Assembly: GCA_030761205.1 (NCBI GenBank)
Contig: JAULJL010000002.1
Span: forward strand, 21,555,010 to 21,619,009
Length of the DNA: 64,000 bases
Reading direction: 5' to 3'
Source: Fremontodendron californicum
Lineage: Eukaryota > Streptophyta > Magnoliopsida > Malvales > Malvaceae
Under the pieces are notes generated by a model. That model was not told the DNA's origin. It was given only the letters and a program-made list of their open reading frames with translations, and did no database searches. This document shows positions 1-12,689 of this stretch, piece by piece. Position numbers and translations under genes: made by a program. The first letter of the stretch is position 1, and every line of letters begins with the position of its first letter.

Positions 1-3000
1 GCATGTTATAAATGAAATAACCTAAATGACATGGAATATGATCTAAATGACAAGAAATGACATGGAATCAAAATAATGCTAACATATAATATGCATGAAA
101 ATACTAATAAAAATAATAATATATGAACATAGTATATGCTAAACAATGTGACAAAAATAACCAAATAAAAAAACATAGGATATCATGAAGCACTAAAAAA
201 AATCATATGGCAAACAAATATAAGATCATAAAATGTGAATTAAAATAATAATAATATCATGGAAAATATCATAGCAAAAATCACACATTTAAATAAAATG
301 CATGAACATGGAAAATGCAATGCACGAAAAATGTATTTTTTTCCTTTAATTAAAGAAATCCGTATATCTAAAAAGATATCTGGCTACCGTAGGAAAATAT
401 GTCAAATTAGATTTTCTAAAAAATGAAACTTTGTGATTGTTTGAAAATAATTTAGAAGAAAAATTTGAATAAAAATTAAAATCCTCACCAAACCCTTTTA
501 AAATGGCTCTAATTTTCTAAGTTTAAAATCTCGGATTTAACTACCCTTGATCCGAGATTTATAAAATCATTTTCAATGTTTAAAAAGGCATAGAAACTAC
601 CCTAAGACAGTAGCTAAAACTTCTACCCAACCCCCTCTAAATGCCTTAGCCAAATTCAACCATTATTCCTCTTTTGATTTCAAATCTGCCTTTACTGTCC
701 AATTTTACCACACGATTTTTTAGCCTATGTTTAAGAATTCTAAAAATTCTAAAAAAAATACTGGAGACTCAGAACATGCAAATCTACACGAGAAACAATT
801 GGCTTAATTTTATAATTAAAGATGGCTGCCCAGAAAAATTGGAGATACTGGGTGAAAAAAAACTGCTTGTCAAAAGACATTTTTTTGCCTTTGATAAATT
901 CATTCAAAAACCAAAGTGGAAATTGTTGGAAATCATCCTTAAGACCTAAGGATACTAGCTAAACATTTTAAAAACCTTGGACAAAATTGGCTAAGTAAAA
1001 ACAAATCACAAAGGTAGAAAGATCAATTTGACAATTTCTTAATTTTCCACAAGTATGCTCTAGAGAGCATTACTTTGAGCCATTAATTGGCCTAAGTCAC
1101 AAATCAAGTGGTAATGACATGGAATGCATGAACTTTCAGCAAATGAAATGTATGAAATGCATGTTCTAAAGGTCTAAATGGTAAAAAAAATGCATGACAA
1201 TTCATGGCAACCTAAATGCATAGCATGAATTTGCATGGCAATTAATGCTATCCTAACTCTATATGCATGCAATGCTTGATAATGTAAATGTGACTAGGAC
1301 ATAACATGTTATAAATATGCATGAAAATGAATGTGACCTAAGACCTAAATAGCATAATAATGCATGACAATACCAATGTGATTTAGGACTCAATATGCAT
1401 GGCAATACCAATATGCCTAGACCTAAAATTTAGTGAGCATGCATAGCAATATTATGAACATATAATGACTCATGAAATTAATGTCAATGCTGGAACAAAC
1501 AGTAGCTAATACACCATTTCAAGATATGATAATGCAAAGCATGTTACCTGAACAATATGCAAATGCATGACAAGGCAAGGGATGCATGAAGAGGCCAAAT
1601 GATCACATGAGACTCTAATGCAATCCTACTTAGTAAATGACCTAAATAAATGACAAACCATATCAAAATGCATAATGTCATGACATTTTCAATAACATAT
1701 AATATACCAAAATCAAAATGCACAAGCTCATGGCATGGAAACGCAAGCAAGTTAAGAAACAAAAGAAAAATGCACATGCAAGTCAAACAAAATGGAATGG
1801 CCGAATATGCATGAAATAATATGATGGCATTTTTATCATAGCATTTTCATAAGCACAAGACAAACTAAAATCAGAATATGCAAGTTCATGAAATGGAGAC
1901 ATAAACAAGCTAAGAAGCAAAAGAAAAATATACATACAAAGCAAACGAACATGATATGACCGAATATGCATGAAACAATTTACGAAAAATGCAAACATGA
2001 AATACATGGTACATAAAAAAATGCACAACATGTATATATGAACAACAAAGGCCAAATATGCAAGGATGCAATATCAAGCATAGAAATGAAATATAACACA
2101 TATATCATAGAAAATAATGTAAAGAAAATGTATACACAAGATTTAACATAGACATGCAGAAATTATAAGTAAAACAAGTAAGTAGAACAAGGGAAGTAAA
2201 GCTCCATGGATGGTATCAAATGGGCATAGCCTCTCACCAAACCATAATCACTTGGTCTTGCCAAGATAATGAAGCCTTTCCATCTCATAAAAACAGAAAA
2301 TAAACCATGTAAAATAGAAAATAAGGTAAGCTTCATGGATGGTGTCAAATGGGCATAGCCTCTCACCAAACCATATTCACTTGGTCTAGCCAAGATCATG
2401 TAGCCATTTCAACCTTTTTTGCTTCATATTTTGTAAAAATCAGAACCTTAGAATACTTTAAAAAACTTGTATAAATCATTTTTTCACAACAACATGCAAG
2501 GAAGAAAGAAAGCCAAGAAAAAAAAACAAGGCAAAAAAAATGAGCCATTCGGCCATGGCATGGAACTCCAAGAAAAAAATTATTTCCACCATTTTAAAGA
2601 ATAAGAAGATAGTGAAAACATGAAGAAACATTAAAAAACTTTATTTCTAAGAAAAATGTTGTAGGAAAACATGATAGAAAAACCAAGAAAACACCATGAA
2701 AATGAAGAAGAAAGCTAGACTTGAACTTGGTAGAAATGACTACCTTCAAACTCTCTAATGAAAAACCTTTTTTTCTTTCTTTCAAAACCTTTTTTTCTTG
2801 CCAAATTAGCTACTGTTTTCCAGCCAAAAACCTCTGAAAAAATGAAACTCCCCCTCTCCCTTTAGCCTTGGCCGAATTCACCCTTAACCATTGGATGAGA
2901 ATTGCACTTTTTCTCCCCCAATCTTGGCCATTAGATGTAGATATTTTGATGACAACATAAAAATGTCATCTTTCCAATTGATTCCAGCCCTTAAGATGTG

Positions 3001-3796
3001 TACTCAGCTCTTGTATTAACCTTAGCCATTAGATGCAAAAGAGGACCAATCCCATGCACTCACTTGCTTGCCCCTCTTGAATGCCTACCCTTGGATGAGT
3101 TGTGCTCTTCCATTCTTGGTTATTGGATGAATCCAACATAAAAATGATATCTTGTAAATTAAATCCAGCCCTTAACATGTGTACTCAGCCCTTGTAGATG
3201 GCCTAATCCATTGGATGAAAAGGGATAATCCCATGCACTCCCTTGCTCAACCGAATTGATGCTCACCCTTGGATGAATTGTGCTCATCTTTTTTCTTCCA
3301 TTCTTGGCCATTAGATGAGGCTTCTTTTATGACAAATAAAAATGACATTTTGACATTTAAACTTGACCATTGGATGGTGCATTCAACTTTCCTACAATGA
3401 ACCTAAGCCATTGGATGAAGGGGGGATCATTTGCAAGGTGTTAGTTATATCATATGGCATGATAGTGACTAGGGAATTAAATTGCTCAAGATTCCTTCTT
3501 CTCCTCTATGTTGGCTGACCAAAGAAGAAACAATGCCAGCAATTCCTTCATCTTTCATGTTTTCCTCAATTACGAATTTGCCCTTTTTGGTTTCCTTGGT
3601 GAAATGACTTTTTTGCCCCCCCGAACTTAAATAAATAGAAAACGGACTCCAAATTAGAATTTTATTTTTTAAATACTTTCCAAATATTAAAAATTGAATT
3701 TTGGAGGTTTTCAAAAATTTTCAAGTCCATTTGCTATTTATTTAGGATTTATTTCCAAAATTACCCCTTTTATACACCCGAACTTTACCATTTTTT

Positions 3797-4370
3797 AAAC
3801 GAGCTCCGAATCCAGATTTTTCTTCACCAATCTCTTCCAAATAATTTAAAAATGTGATCTGGAAGTTTTCATAATTTTTGGAGCTCATTTGCTATTTTTT
3901 TGAGATTTATCTGCTTGAATTACTACATAGGGGGCCCGGTATTTGGCCATTTTGCAAACGAACTCCGAATCAAGATTTATTTAGCCAATCTCTTCCAAAT
4001 AATTTAAAAATGAGATTTGCAAATTTTCAAAATTTTTGGAGTCCATTTGCTATTTTTCCGGGATTTATCCTGTTGAATTGCTGCATAGGTGACCCGATAT
4101 TTGGCCATTTTGCAAACGAACTCCGAATCAAGATTTTATTTCTCCAATCTCTTCCAAATAATTTAAAAATGAGATTTGAAAATTTTTAGAATTTTTGGAG
4201 TCCATTTGCTATTTTTCGGGATTTATCCTGTTGAATTACTACAAAGGGGACCCGGTATCTGGCCACTTTGCAAACGAACTCCGAATCAAGATTTTCTTTC
4301 GCTAATCTCTTCCAAATGATTTAAGAATGAGATTTACAAATTTTCAACATTTTTGGAGTTCATTTGCTAT
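3797..4370 (-). repeat. 158-bp tandem repeat inside LTR A (about 4 units)
   Basis: The phrase GCAAACGAACTCCGAATC recurs at 3,954, 4,112 and 4,270, exactly 158 bp apart, with a more divergent first unit near 3,797. Each unit also holds AATCTCTTCCAAATAATTTA and TTTTTGGAGTCCATTTGCTA. The 103-aa frame across it is a by-product. Confidence 0.85.
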
Positions 4371-4852
4371 TTTTCCCATAATTTCTAATTTTGCCTTTTT
4401 GCCTCCGAAACCCGGTTTTGCTCAAAACAACTCTGGTTTTCAGATTTTCTCAAATTGAGCCTTGGGCTATCCTTGTTTAATCATTTCTCATCAATTAAGG
4501 GCTTTAGATCTTCCTATTTGGGCAATTTCTGCAATTTTTTCTAAATTTCACCGAAATCCACCAAAAAAACCCTAATCCTTGGTTTTCGTTCGAATTGACT
4601 TTTTTATCAGTTATTCTTCCAAATGGCTTCTCCATTACCCGTAGTTAGTGCTTATCTTTCATTTGGGACCTTCAATTTCGACCAATTTGATTGTTTAAGC
4701 ACTTTTCGCCAAATTTCCTGAATTAGGGTTTCCAATCTACTCAATATCGTAACCCAACTTTCGAACTCCATATCCTTCAATGTAAACCTCGGATTCTCAA
4801 AATTATTTCACCATTTTTCAATTGAACCTCAAATCTTGATTTTGAAAATGGG

Positions 4853-4935
4853 TTGACTTTTTTAGTAGTTGACTTTTTGTGGTTGACTTTTTCGGGGTTA
4901 ACTTTTTCTAAGGTTGACTTTTTTTGAGTTTGACT
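4853..4935 (-). promoter_or_regulatory. W-box-like array in LTR A
   Basis: TTGACT occurs at 4,853, 4,869, 4,883 and 4,914, with related copies near 4,898 (TTAACT) and 4,931, all in one orientation and spaced about 14-17 bp. It lies 140-220 bp inside the LTR start. TTGACY is the WRKY W-box core. Regulation is inferred from the motif only. Confidence 0.4.
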
Positions 4936-5309
4936 TTTTGTGTCTGCTTTCTTAGACTAAGCCTCGGAGTACCACCTGCAGGATGAAAAAAGCCTTTTAG
5001 CATTCTGAAAACATCAATTTAGGAAGAAAATGTACCTGATTTAGGGGTCCGAACAAAATTAGGTGTCTACATGGGGCATCAATGAACAATTGAAGACTCC
5101 GTCATGAAGTCAGATAATCTGTGAACCTCAAAGAAACCATGGATTAGAAATCATCACAAAATCATTTGATTGCATTCATTCTTATGAAACATACAAGCAT
5201 TTGCAAAGCATGTCATTCTCATTTCTCATTAATGCATTTAGCTAACATTGCATAAATCAGGAAAACTTGGACTTCCCCAAAGTGGACTCGTTCTGTTTTT
5301 CAAACGAGT

Positions 5310-5760
5310 CGAGCCCCGAGATCACCGTCGAGGTACTTTTCCTTTCCAAATCAAACTCATTTTGCTTCTCAAATAAGTCGAGCCTTGAGACCATCGTTAA
5401 TGTATTTCCTTTGGTTTTAAATCGAATTCATTCTATTTTATCAAATGAGTCGAGCCTTGAGACCACCGTTGAGGTATTTCCTTTTGTTTTAAATCGAATT
5501 CATGCTGTTTTATCAAATGAGTCGAGCCTTGAGACTACCGTCGAGGTATTTCCTTTTGTTTTAAATCGAATTCATTCTATTTTATCAAATGAGTCGAGCC
5601 TTGAGACCACCGTCGAGGTATTTCCTTTTGTTTTAAATCGAATTCATTCTGTTTTATCAAATGAGTCGAACCTTGAGACCACCGTTGAGGTATTTCCTTT
5701 TGTTTTAAATTGAATTCATTTTGTTTATCAAATGAGTCGAGCCTTGAGACCGTCATCAAG
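5310..5760. repeat. 72-bp tandem repeat, about 6 units
   Basis: GAGGTATTTCC recurs at 5,471, 5,543, 5,615 and 5,687, with a 72-bp period. Older units lie to the left. Because 72 is a multiple of 3, an open frame of 24-residue repeats (5,267-5,713) exists. I regard it as an artefact of periodicity, not a gene. Confidence 0.9.
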
Positions 5761-5764
5761 GTAT

Positions 5765-6005
5765 TTTCAAATCACGGGTAAGGCCTTCGAGCACCATTCT
5801 TAAGACCTGCGGGCATCATTTTTAAAGTCGCATACAGCGTATTTTTTTCCAAATCACGGCTAAGGCCTCCAGGCACCATTCTTAAGAAACCTCAGGGCAT
5901 TATTGTTAAAGGCGCATACAGCGCATGTTTTTTTTTTCAAATCACGGGTAAGACCTCCGGGCACCATTTTTAAGACCTCTAGGCACCATTTTTAAGACCT
6001 CCAAG
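5765..6005. repeat. GGGCACC/GGGCATC satellite-like repeat
   Basis: Units combine TAAGGCCTCCGGGCACCATT, TTAAGACCTCCGGGCATCAT and TTTTTAAAGTCGCATACAGC. The same repeat is present in more copies in Ogre D at 41,595-42,140. Confidence 0.8.
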
Positions 6006-6014
6006 CATAAGTTT

Positions 6015-6215
6015 CCAGAGTTTTTACATTTTCTTGAACAAGTCTTTGGTGGTTATAACCAAAGCCTCTGGTGGAGATATCCAGAGTTTTACATTTGCTT
6101 GAACAAGTCTTTGGCGGTGATAGCCAAAGCCTCTGGTGGAGATATCCAGAGTTTTACATTTGCTTGAGCAAGTCTTTGGTGGTGATAGTCGAAGCTTCTA
6201 GAGGAGATACCCAAA
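6015..6215. repeat. 65-bp tandem repeat, 3 units
   Basis: ACATTTGCTTGAACAAGTCT-type units start at 6,026, 6,091 and 6,156, a 65-bp period. Each contains CAAAGCCTCTGGTGGAGATA or a variant. The array was not seen in Ogre D. Confidence 0.8.
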
Positions 6216-6490
6216 ATTTTTAAACACAGCTTAGCACAAGACAGGTTAAGCACTTGAGACCAACATAGAGGTCTTTTATTCTCTTGCAAATCGAACTCGT
6301 TTCCTTAAGACGGGTCGAGCCTTGATTAGTTAGGGAATTCAATTTAAGGACAATATCTTCCATTTACAGCTTCTTTTCAAAAAAAAAAAAAATTGAAAAA
6401 GGAAACCCCTTCTCTTCATATTGGATTTCACTAACCGGACAAAATTAGTGTTTGTTTATCTTTGCCTAATTCTTGATTCTCAGCAATAGC

Positions 6491-6504
6491 CAAAGAGGGG
6501 CAGC
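6491..6504 (+). other. Polypurine tract of Ogre B
   Basis: CAAAGAGGGGCAGC abuts the LTR start TGTAAACACC. The identical tract precedes LTR E at 42,376-42,389. Confidence 0.85.
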
Positions 6505-7179
6505 TGTAAACACCTAATTTTGTCCAGACCACTAAAACAGGTATGTTTTCTTCCTAAATTGATTTTTCAGTGTATAAAAAGACTTTTTTCATCCTACAGG
6601 TGGTACTCTAAGACTTAGTCTAAGAAGGCGAGCATAAAAAGTCAAACTTGAAAAAGTCAACCCTAAAAAGTCAACTACTAAAAAAGTCAACCCATTTTCA
6701 AAATCAAGATTTAAAGTTCAATTGAAAAATGGAAAAGAATTTTGATAATTCGAGGTTTACATTGAAATATATGGAGTTCGGAAGTTGGGTTACAGTGATT
6801 TAGCAGAAAGGAAACCCTAGTTCGGGAAATTTAGGGAAAAGTGCTTAAACGATCAAATTGGTCAAAATTGAAGATTCCAAATAACAGATAAGCATTGACT
6901 AGGGGTAATGGAGAAGCTACTTGGAAGAAAAACTGAAAGAAAAGTTAATCCGAAAGAAAATCGAGGATTAGGGTTTCTAGTGGATTTAGGTGAAATTTGG
7001 AAGAATTATAGAAATAACCCGATTCGGTCAGACTAAAGCCCCTAATAGATGAGTAGTGATTAAAAAAGGATAGCCCAAAGCTCATTTTGAAGAAAATCTA
7101 AAAATCGAACTTGTTTTGAGGAAAACCGGGTTTCGGAGGCAAAAGGGCAAAATTGGAAAATCTGGGAAAAATAGCAAAA

Positions 7180-7600
7180 TGAACTCCAAAAATTCTGAAA
7201 AACTTCAGATCTTATTATTAAATCATTTCGAAGAGATTGGAAAAAGAAAATTTTGATTCGGTGTTCGTTTGCAAAATGGCCAAATCCCGGGTCCCCTATG
7301 CAGAAATTCAAGAAGATAAATCCCGAAAAAATAGCAAATGAACTCCAAAAATTCTGAAAATTTAGAAATCTCATTTTTAAATTATTTGGAAGAGATTGGC
7401 AAAATAAAATCTGGATTCGGAGTTCGTTTGCAAAATGGCCAAATTCTGGACCCCTTATGCAATAATTCAAGCAGATAAATCTTGAAAAAATACCAAATGA
7501 GTTCCAAAAATTATGAAAACTTCTAGATCACACTTTTAAATTATTTGGAATATATTGGTGAATAAAAATTTAGATTTGGAGCTCTTTTAAAAAATGGTAA
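7180..7600 (+). repeat. 158-bp tandem repeat in LTR B (about 3 units)
   Basis: TTCGTTTGCAAAATGGCCAA recurs near 7,265 and 7,423, with a diverged third unit near 7,583. It is the same repeat as in LTRs A, C, E and F, with a different copy number. Confidence 0.8.
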
Positions 7601-9015
7601 AGTTTGGGAGCATAAAAGAGCAATTTTGGAAGAAAAAATCCAAATAAATAGCAAATGGACTTGGAAAATTTTGAAAACTTCTACAATTCAATTTTTTTAT
7701 TATTTTGAAAAAAGAAAATTTGAATTTGGAGTCCGTTTTCCATTTATTTATGTTCGGGGGGCAAAAAACTCATTTTACCCAAGAAATCGAAAAGGGCTTT
7801 TCTTGCCTTTTAAAAAAAAATGAAACATGGGCTGGATGAAAAGGGGTTGGCTGGCCAAGGCCCAAGAATGGGTAGACATTTTCTGATTTTTAATCAAAAG
7901 GCCAACAATGAAGAGTAAGTCATTTTTTGATCAAGCCTTTGCAAATAAGCCACATGGACCAATGCATGAAGAGGGAGAGTGTCAACATAATGGCTTAAGA
8001 TTCTTGAACAATTGTAATTGTGGATAGCTGATGGCCTAATCTAAGGGTGATAATTTCATTTTTTAAACATCTTGGATCAATTGCCTTTGGATGAAAATTG
8101 GTTGAAGAAAAGATGACAACATCCTAAAGGATAAGGGCCATTCGGCCACTACAAGGAGGGGTCACTCTCTCTTTCATTTTTTAGTTATTCACTCTCTATT
8201 CTCTCTTGGTTAGTGCTGATTTTTCTCTCCATTGTTGAAAGTCAAAATGAAAAGTTTAGAAAAGAAAAGAAAGTTAGAAGAGAAAAAGCTTGAAAGATAG
8301 CTTCTAGAGGTTGCTTTAAGCACCATACTCTTGCACTTTCTTTTATTTTCCATTCTTGATTTGTTGTTTTCATTTAATATTTGGTGAGTTTATTTTGATT
8401 TTCCTTTTTAAATAAGTGTTTTTAAGATTCTTCTTTAAGGTTTTTCTTGATTCTTTCTTGTAAAAAGCTTTTTAAATTTTTTTTCCTTCATTTTTTGGGT
8501 TAGCCGAATAGCCTAGTATTTTTTAGAGTTGTTGTTTGCATTTTTTAATTCATGTTATTCTTGATATTTAACAAGTTTTGATGCTTTAAATCTTCTTCTA
8601 ATACATAAATATGAAGCTTGTTTTAATTTGGTTGCTTGCTTGTTTCTATTTTTGAGTCTATTATCTTGTTATCATGTTTATTTTACTTGTCTTGCATTTT
8701 TTATTTTCTGTTTTCAAAATGTTTAAGTTTGTTTATGTTTTATATTTTGTAATCCATGTGTTTGTGAAAATGCTTATTGGTTTTCATGCCTTTACTTTAT
8801 GTTTGCATGATTTGAGTGTTATTTTTTAGCTATGCATGTTAGTATATCACGTGTTTGTGGAAATGCCATGTTCATTTTGAAGCATGAGGCCAATCGGCCA
8901 CTCCTCTATTTTATGCTTTGCATGTATATTTTCATCATGCTAGTTGATAGGTTTGCATTTTCATGATATTTGGTTGAGTATTTTGTTTAAGCATGCCATA
9001 TGTTTGTGTTATTGC

Positions 9016-9205
9016 CATGCATTTTTTAGGTTTAGGATTGGTTTGCTTTGCCATGAATTTCATGCATTTTAGACCTAGGTTGCATTAAATGCCATGCAAG
9101 TTCATTTAGGTCTTGGTCATTTTATTGATGCCATGCATTTTTCATGTCATTTAGGTTTTAAATCATGCATTTCATGCACCATATTTGCTGTATTTTTCAT
9201 GCATT
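9016..9205 (+). promoter_or_regulatory. CATGCA (RY-motif) cluster in LTR B
   Basis: CATGCA occurs seven times in about 190 bp, with more near 10,006-10,240. CATGCA is the core of the RY element bound by plant B3 proteins. The cluster is shared by the other Ogre LTRs, so it is a family trait. Function is not shown. Confidence 0.3.
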
Positions 9206-11606
9206 TCATGTCCTTTCCACTTGACTTATGACTTAGGCCAATCAATGGTTCAAAGTAATGCTCACTTGAGCATACTTGTGGAAAATTAAAGAGTTGTCAA
9301 ATTGATTATTCTACCTTTGTGATTTTTTTACTTAGCCAGTTTTTTGCCTAACTTTTCAAAAGTGTTAGCTAATGTTTGTGAGTCTTTTAGGTTGTCTCTA
9401 ATATTTTTACTTTGATTTTTAAATGATTTTATCAAAGGCAAAATAATGTGTTTTGGCAAATCAGTTTTTTTCACCCAGTACTTGTAATTTCCTGATTTTT
9501 TTTGGGCAGACACATTTAATTAGAAAACTAAGACGATTTGTTTTCGTGTAATTTTAGATGTCCTGAGTCTCCAGTATTTGTTTTAGAGTTTTTTCAATTT
9601 TTAAAAATAGGGTAAAAAATCGTGCTTTAAAACTGGACAGTAGAGATAGAATTGAATTTGAAGGAAAATCACTTTTCTGTTTTGGTTAAGTTAAATAGAG
9701 GGGGACTGATTAGAAAGTTTAGCTACTGACTTAGGGTAGTTTCTTAACCTTTTTAAACTCTAAAAATGATTTTTTAAGTCTCGGGTTTAGGGTGGTCAAG
9801 TCTGGGATTTTAAACTTAGGCAATTAGAGCCATTTAAAAGTGGTTCAGCTAGGTTTTTATTTTTAATTTAAGCTTTTCAAAATTGTTTTCAAACAATCAC
9901 AAAGTATTTTGGTTTTAGAATATTTAATTTGATATATTTTCATAAGGTTGCCGGATATTTTTTTAGATATATGGATTTCCTTAATTAAAGGAAAAAATAC
10001 ATTCTCATGCATTGCATTTTCCATCTTCATGCATATTATATAATATGTAATTTTTGCTATGTTTAATTTTCATGATGGTGTTATTATCTTTGATTTAAAT
10101 TTTTGATATTATAATTATTTGCTATATAGTTTTGAATATTTCATGATATCTTATGTTTTTTATTTAGTTATTTTTGTCATATTATTTAGCATATACTATG
10201 TTCATGCATTATTTTTTATTTTATTTTATTTCCATGCATATTATATGATAGCATTATTTTATGTTTCATGTCATTTAGATTATATGCCATATCATTTTTA
10301 TTTGCCATGTCATTTAAATCATTTCATTTCATATAGAATATATTATGTTACATAGGTCATTTCATTTCATGTAGAATATATTATGTTACCTAGGTCATTT
10401 CATTTCATTTAGAATATATTATGTCACTTAGGATATTTTATTTCATTTAAAATATATCATATAACTTAGGATATTTCATTTCATTTAGAATATGCTAAGA
10501 CATTTAAATTATGTCATACCATTTAGGTTGCATTATATTATTTAGACTTTGCTATGTCATTTTATTTATGTCATACATATTCATATTCATATTTTTTTAA
10601 AATGTTTTGAAAAAGGTAATGATTTTCAATAAAACAAAGATATTCCCGAGTTAAAATAATTCATGAGTTCTCTGCCGGGTTTGCTAGGGAGGATATCATC
10701 AATTATCATTAATAACGGAATATCTTCTTTAAAATAAGAATGATTCAGAAAGTTTTCCAAACTAATAAAAATTTCTATATTTTGCCACGTTTGTTGGGGA
10801 ATATAGAAAAATTTTGAATTTATAAATTTCGGATAATTTTCAATTAAAAATGGAATTATTTTTCATTAAATTGGGAATTAACTTGAAATACTAAATTTAA
10901 AACCGACTTATTACCAAGATTTGAGATAACACATGATTAATAAGGTACCATTTTATATGGACGTTGTGGGGGTGCTAATCCTTCCCCACACGTAATCGAG
11001 TCCCGAACCCGCTTCTTTGATTTCTCTGGTTTAAAACGCAGAATTGAAATTGGTTTTAAAAATGTTTTAATTAATTTTAAATTTTTTTGTAAAACTGGTT
11101 TTAATAGGTGACCGATCACACCTAGCTAAAAAAGATTGGTGGCGACTCCATGTCTTTTACAAGGTCATTTTCAAAACCTTCATTTTTGAAGAGGAATTAA
11201 GTCAACTTTTCCTCGATTTTTTTAATGTCACGCTTAACGAATAATAAAGTCTTGCGATGAGACTTGTTATTTTTTAGGTTGCGACATAGGCAATGGTGCA
11301 AAAGTTGCAGCATTGGCCGTTGGAACATATACTTTATCTTTGCCGTCTGGCATGAAATTGGAACTGAAAGATTGTTACTCTGTTCCAGTATTGTCTAGAA
11401 ACATCATTTCGGTTTCATACCTCACTGTTAATGATGGTTTCGAGATAAGAATGAAGGGCAATAGTTGCTCTATCATTCTCAAAGACATTCACAATGGATC
11501 AGCAACATTTCATAAGGGATTATATGTTTTGGATCTAGAGATGCATGTGTTCAATATAAATATCCGGAAAGCAAGAAAGGATGATCCAAGTAAGACTTAC
11601 ATCTAG

Positions 11607-12460
11607 CACTGTAGACTTGGTCATATCAATGAGACAAGGATTTCCATATTGCATAAACATGGTTATTTGGAACCCTTTGATTATGAATCATATGGGACTT
11701 CTGAATGTTGTCTCCATGGTAAGATGACCAAGACTCCCTTTACTAGAAAGGGTGAAAGAGCTGGTGTTTTATTGGGCTTAATACATTCAGATGTATGTGG
11801 GACACTAGACACAGCTGCTAGAGGTGATTTCTCATACTTCATAACCTTTATCAATGATCATTCTAGATATGGTTATGTGTTTTGAAGAGATACAAGTCTG
11901 AAGCTTTTGAAAAGTTCAAAGAGTTCAGAGCTGAAGTAGAGAAACAGACTGGGAAAAATATTCTAGCTCTTAGATCGGATCGAGGAGGAGAATATTTAAC
12001 TCATAATTTCTTGGATCATTTGACAGATAATGGAATTCTGTCGCAATGAGCTCTACCTAGAACTCCTCAGCATAACGGAGTGTCCGAGAGGAGAAATCAA
12101 ACCTTGTTGGACATGGTTCGATCCATGATGTCTAAGGCTGACCTTCCGATATCCTTTTGGGGATATGTCTTAGAAACTGCAGCTTACCTTCTAAATAGAG
12201 TTCCAAGCAAGTCAATAGATAAGGTACCATATGAGATATGGAATGGCAATAAGCCATGTTTATCTTTTCTAAAGATTTTGGGATGTACTGCTTTTGTGAA
12301 GCAAGTACCTTCTGATAAGATGGGAGCTAGATCAGAAAAACATAAGTTTGTGGGATATCCTAAAGAGACTGCTAGTTATTACTTTTACAGTCCTACTGAT
12401 CAAAAGGTGTTTGTGTCAAAACACGCTGCTTTTTTAGAGAAAGAGTTTCTACTAGAAGGA
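11607..12460 (+). pseudogene. Copia integrase domain, disrupted
   Basis: HCRLGHIN opens the zinc-binding segment, in which the first Cys of the usual CxxC appears to be Ser (SECCL). The catalytic core shows HSDVCG at about 11,787, FINDHSRYGYVF before the frameshift near 11,885, RSDRGGEY at about 11,973, and SERRNQTLLD at 12,083. A TGA at 12,047 splits the core between the second Asp and the Glu. The C-terminal part (AYLLNRVPSK, GCTAFVK) is open. In life this enzyme would insert the cDNA. Confidence 0.85.
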
Positions 12461-12689
12461 TTCAGTGGGAGTAAAATAGATCTTGAAGAAGTTCAAGAAC
12501 CACAACCTAACATTCCCTCAGAACCTGAGCCATTGGTCGAGGCATTGGATGCTCGGACTAATGCTCAAGAAACACAAGTACTCCGAAGGTCTAGTAGGGA
12601 GAGGCAAACTCCAATAAGATATGGATTTCTTTTGGAAAGAGATGGTTTGCCCATTGATAATAAACCTGATACCTATAAGGAAGTGATGT

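Larger units (their letters stand above)
1..5071 (-). mobile_element. Ogre/Tat-type LTR (A), minus strand, runs off the left edge
   Basis: The right end is the reverse complement of TGTAGACACC, the LTR start also seen at 6,505, 42,390 and 62,969. The body matches the other Ogre LTRs in the same block order, read backwards: W-box-like array, 158-bp repeats, CATGCA-rich part, short ATTTAGAATAT repeats. The terminal TGTCGCAACC block is not reached, so the LTR continues beyond base 1. No PPT lies to the right of 5,071, so this is a 5' or solo LTR whose outer flank is the 3' UTR of Ogre B. All open frames here are repeat-driven, and I see no gene. Confidence 0.85.
5072..6504 (+). mobile_element. 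3' untranslated region of Ogre B, ending in its PPT
   Basis: This is the end of the internal region of a plus-strand Ogre whose 3' LTR begins at 6,505. It holds no recognisable protein. After about 200 bp of unique sequence come three tandem arrays (72-bp units, GGGCACC/GGGCATC-type units, 65-bp units), then a stretch closely matching 42,150-42,389 of Ogre D, and the polypurine tract. The left end is cut by LTR A. Tat/Ogre elements are known for variable tandem repeats between pol and the 3' LTR. Confidence 0.8.
6505..11286 (+). mobile_element. Ogre B 3' LTR, complete (4,782 bp)
   Basis: It runs from TGTAAACACC to GGTTGCGACA. It is preceded by a PPT and followed at once by copia protease sequence, so Ogre B inserted into that copia element. 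Inner parts in order: W-box-like sites (6,640-6,691), about three 158-bp units (7,180-7,600), a CATGCA-rich block (9,016-9,205), short ATTTAGAATAT repeats (10,300-10,500), and a conserved end containing TTGGTGGCGACTCCATGTC (11,136-11,154). No coding potential was seen. Confidence 0.9.

Noticed and set aside
5267..5713. 148-aa repetitive open frame
   Set aside because: It is produced by a 72-bp tandem repeat (24 codons per unit) in an Ogre 3' UTR. There is no independent coding signal.
5310..5760. Possible CRISPR-like array
   Set aside because: Units are directly adjoining with no unique spacers, in plant retrotransposon DNA. It is an ordinary tandem repeat.
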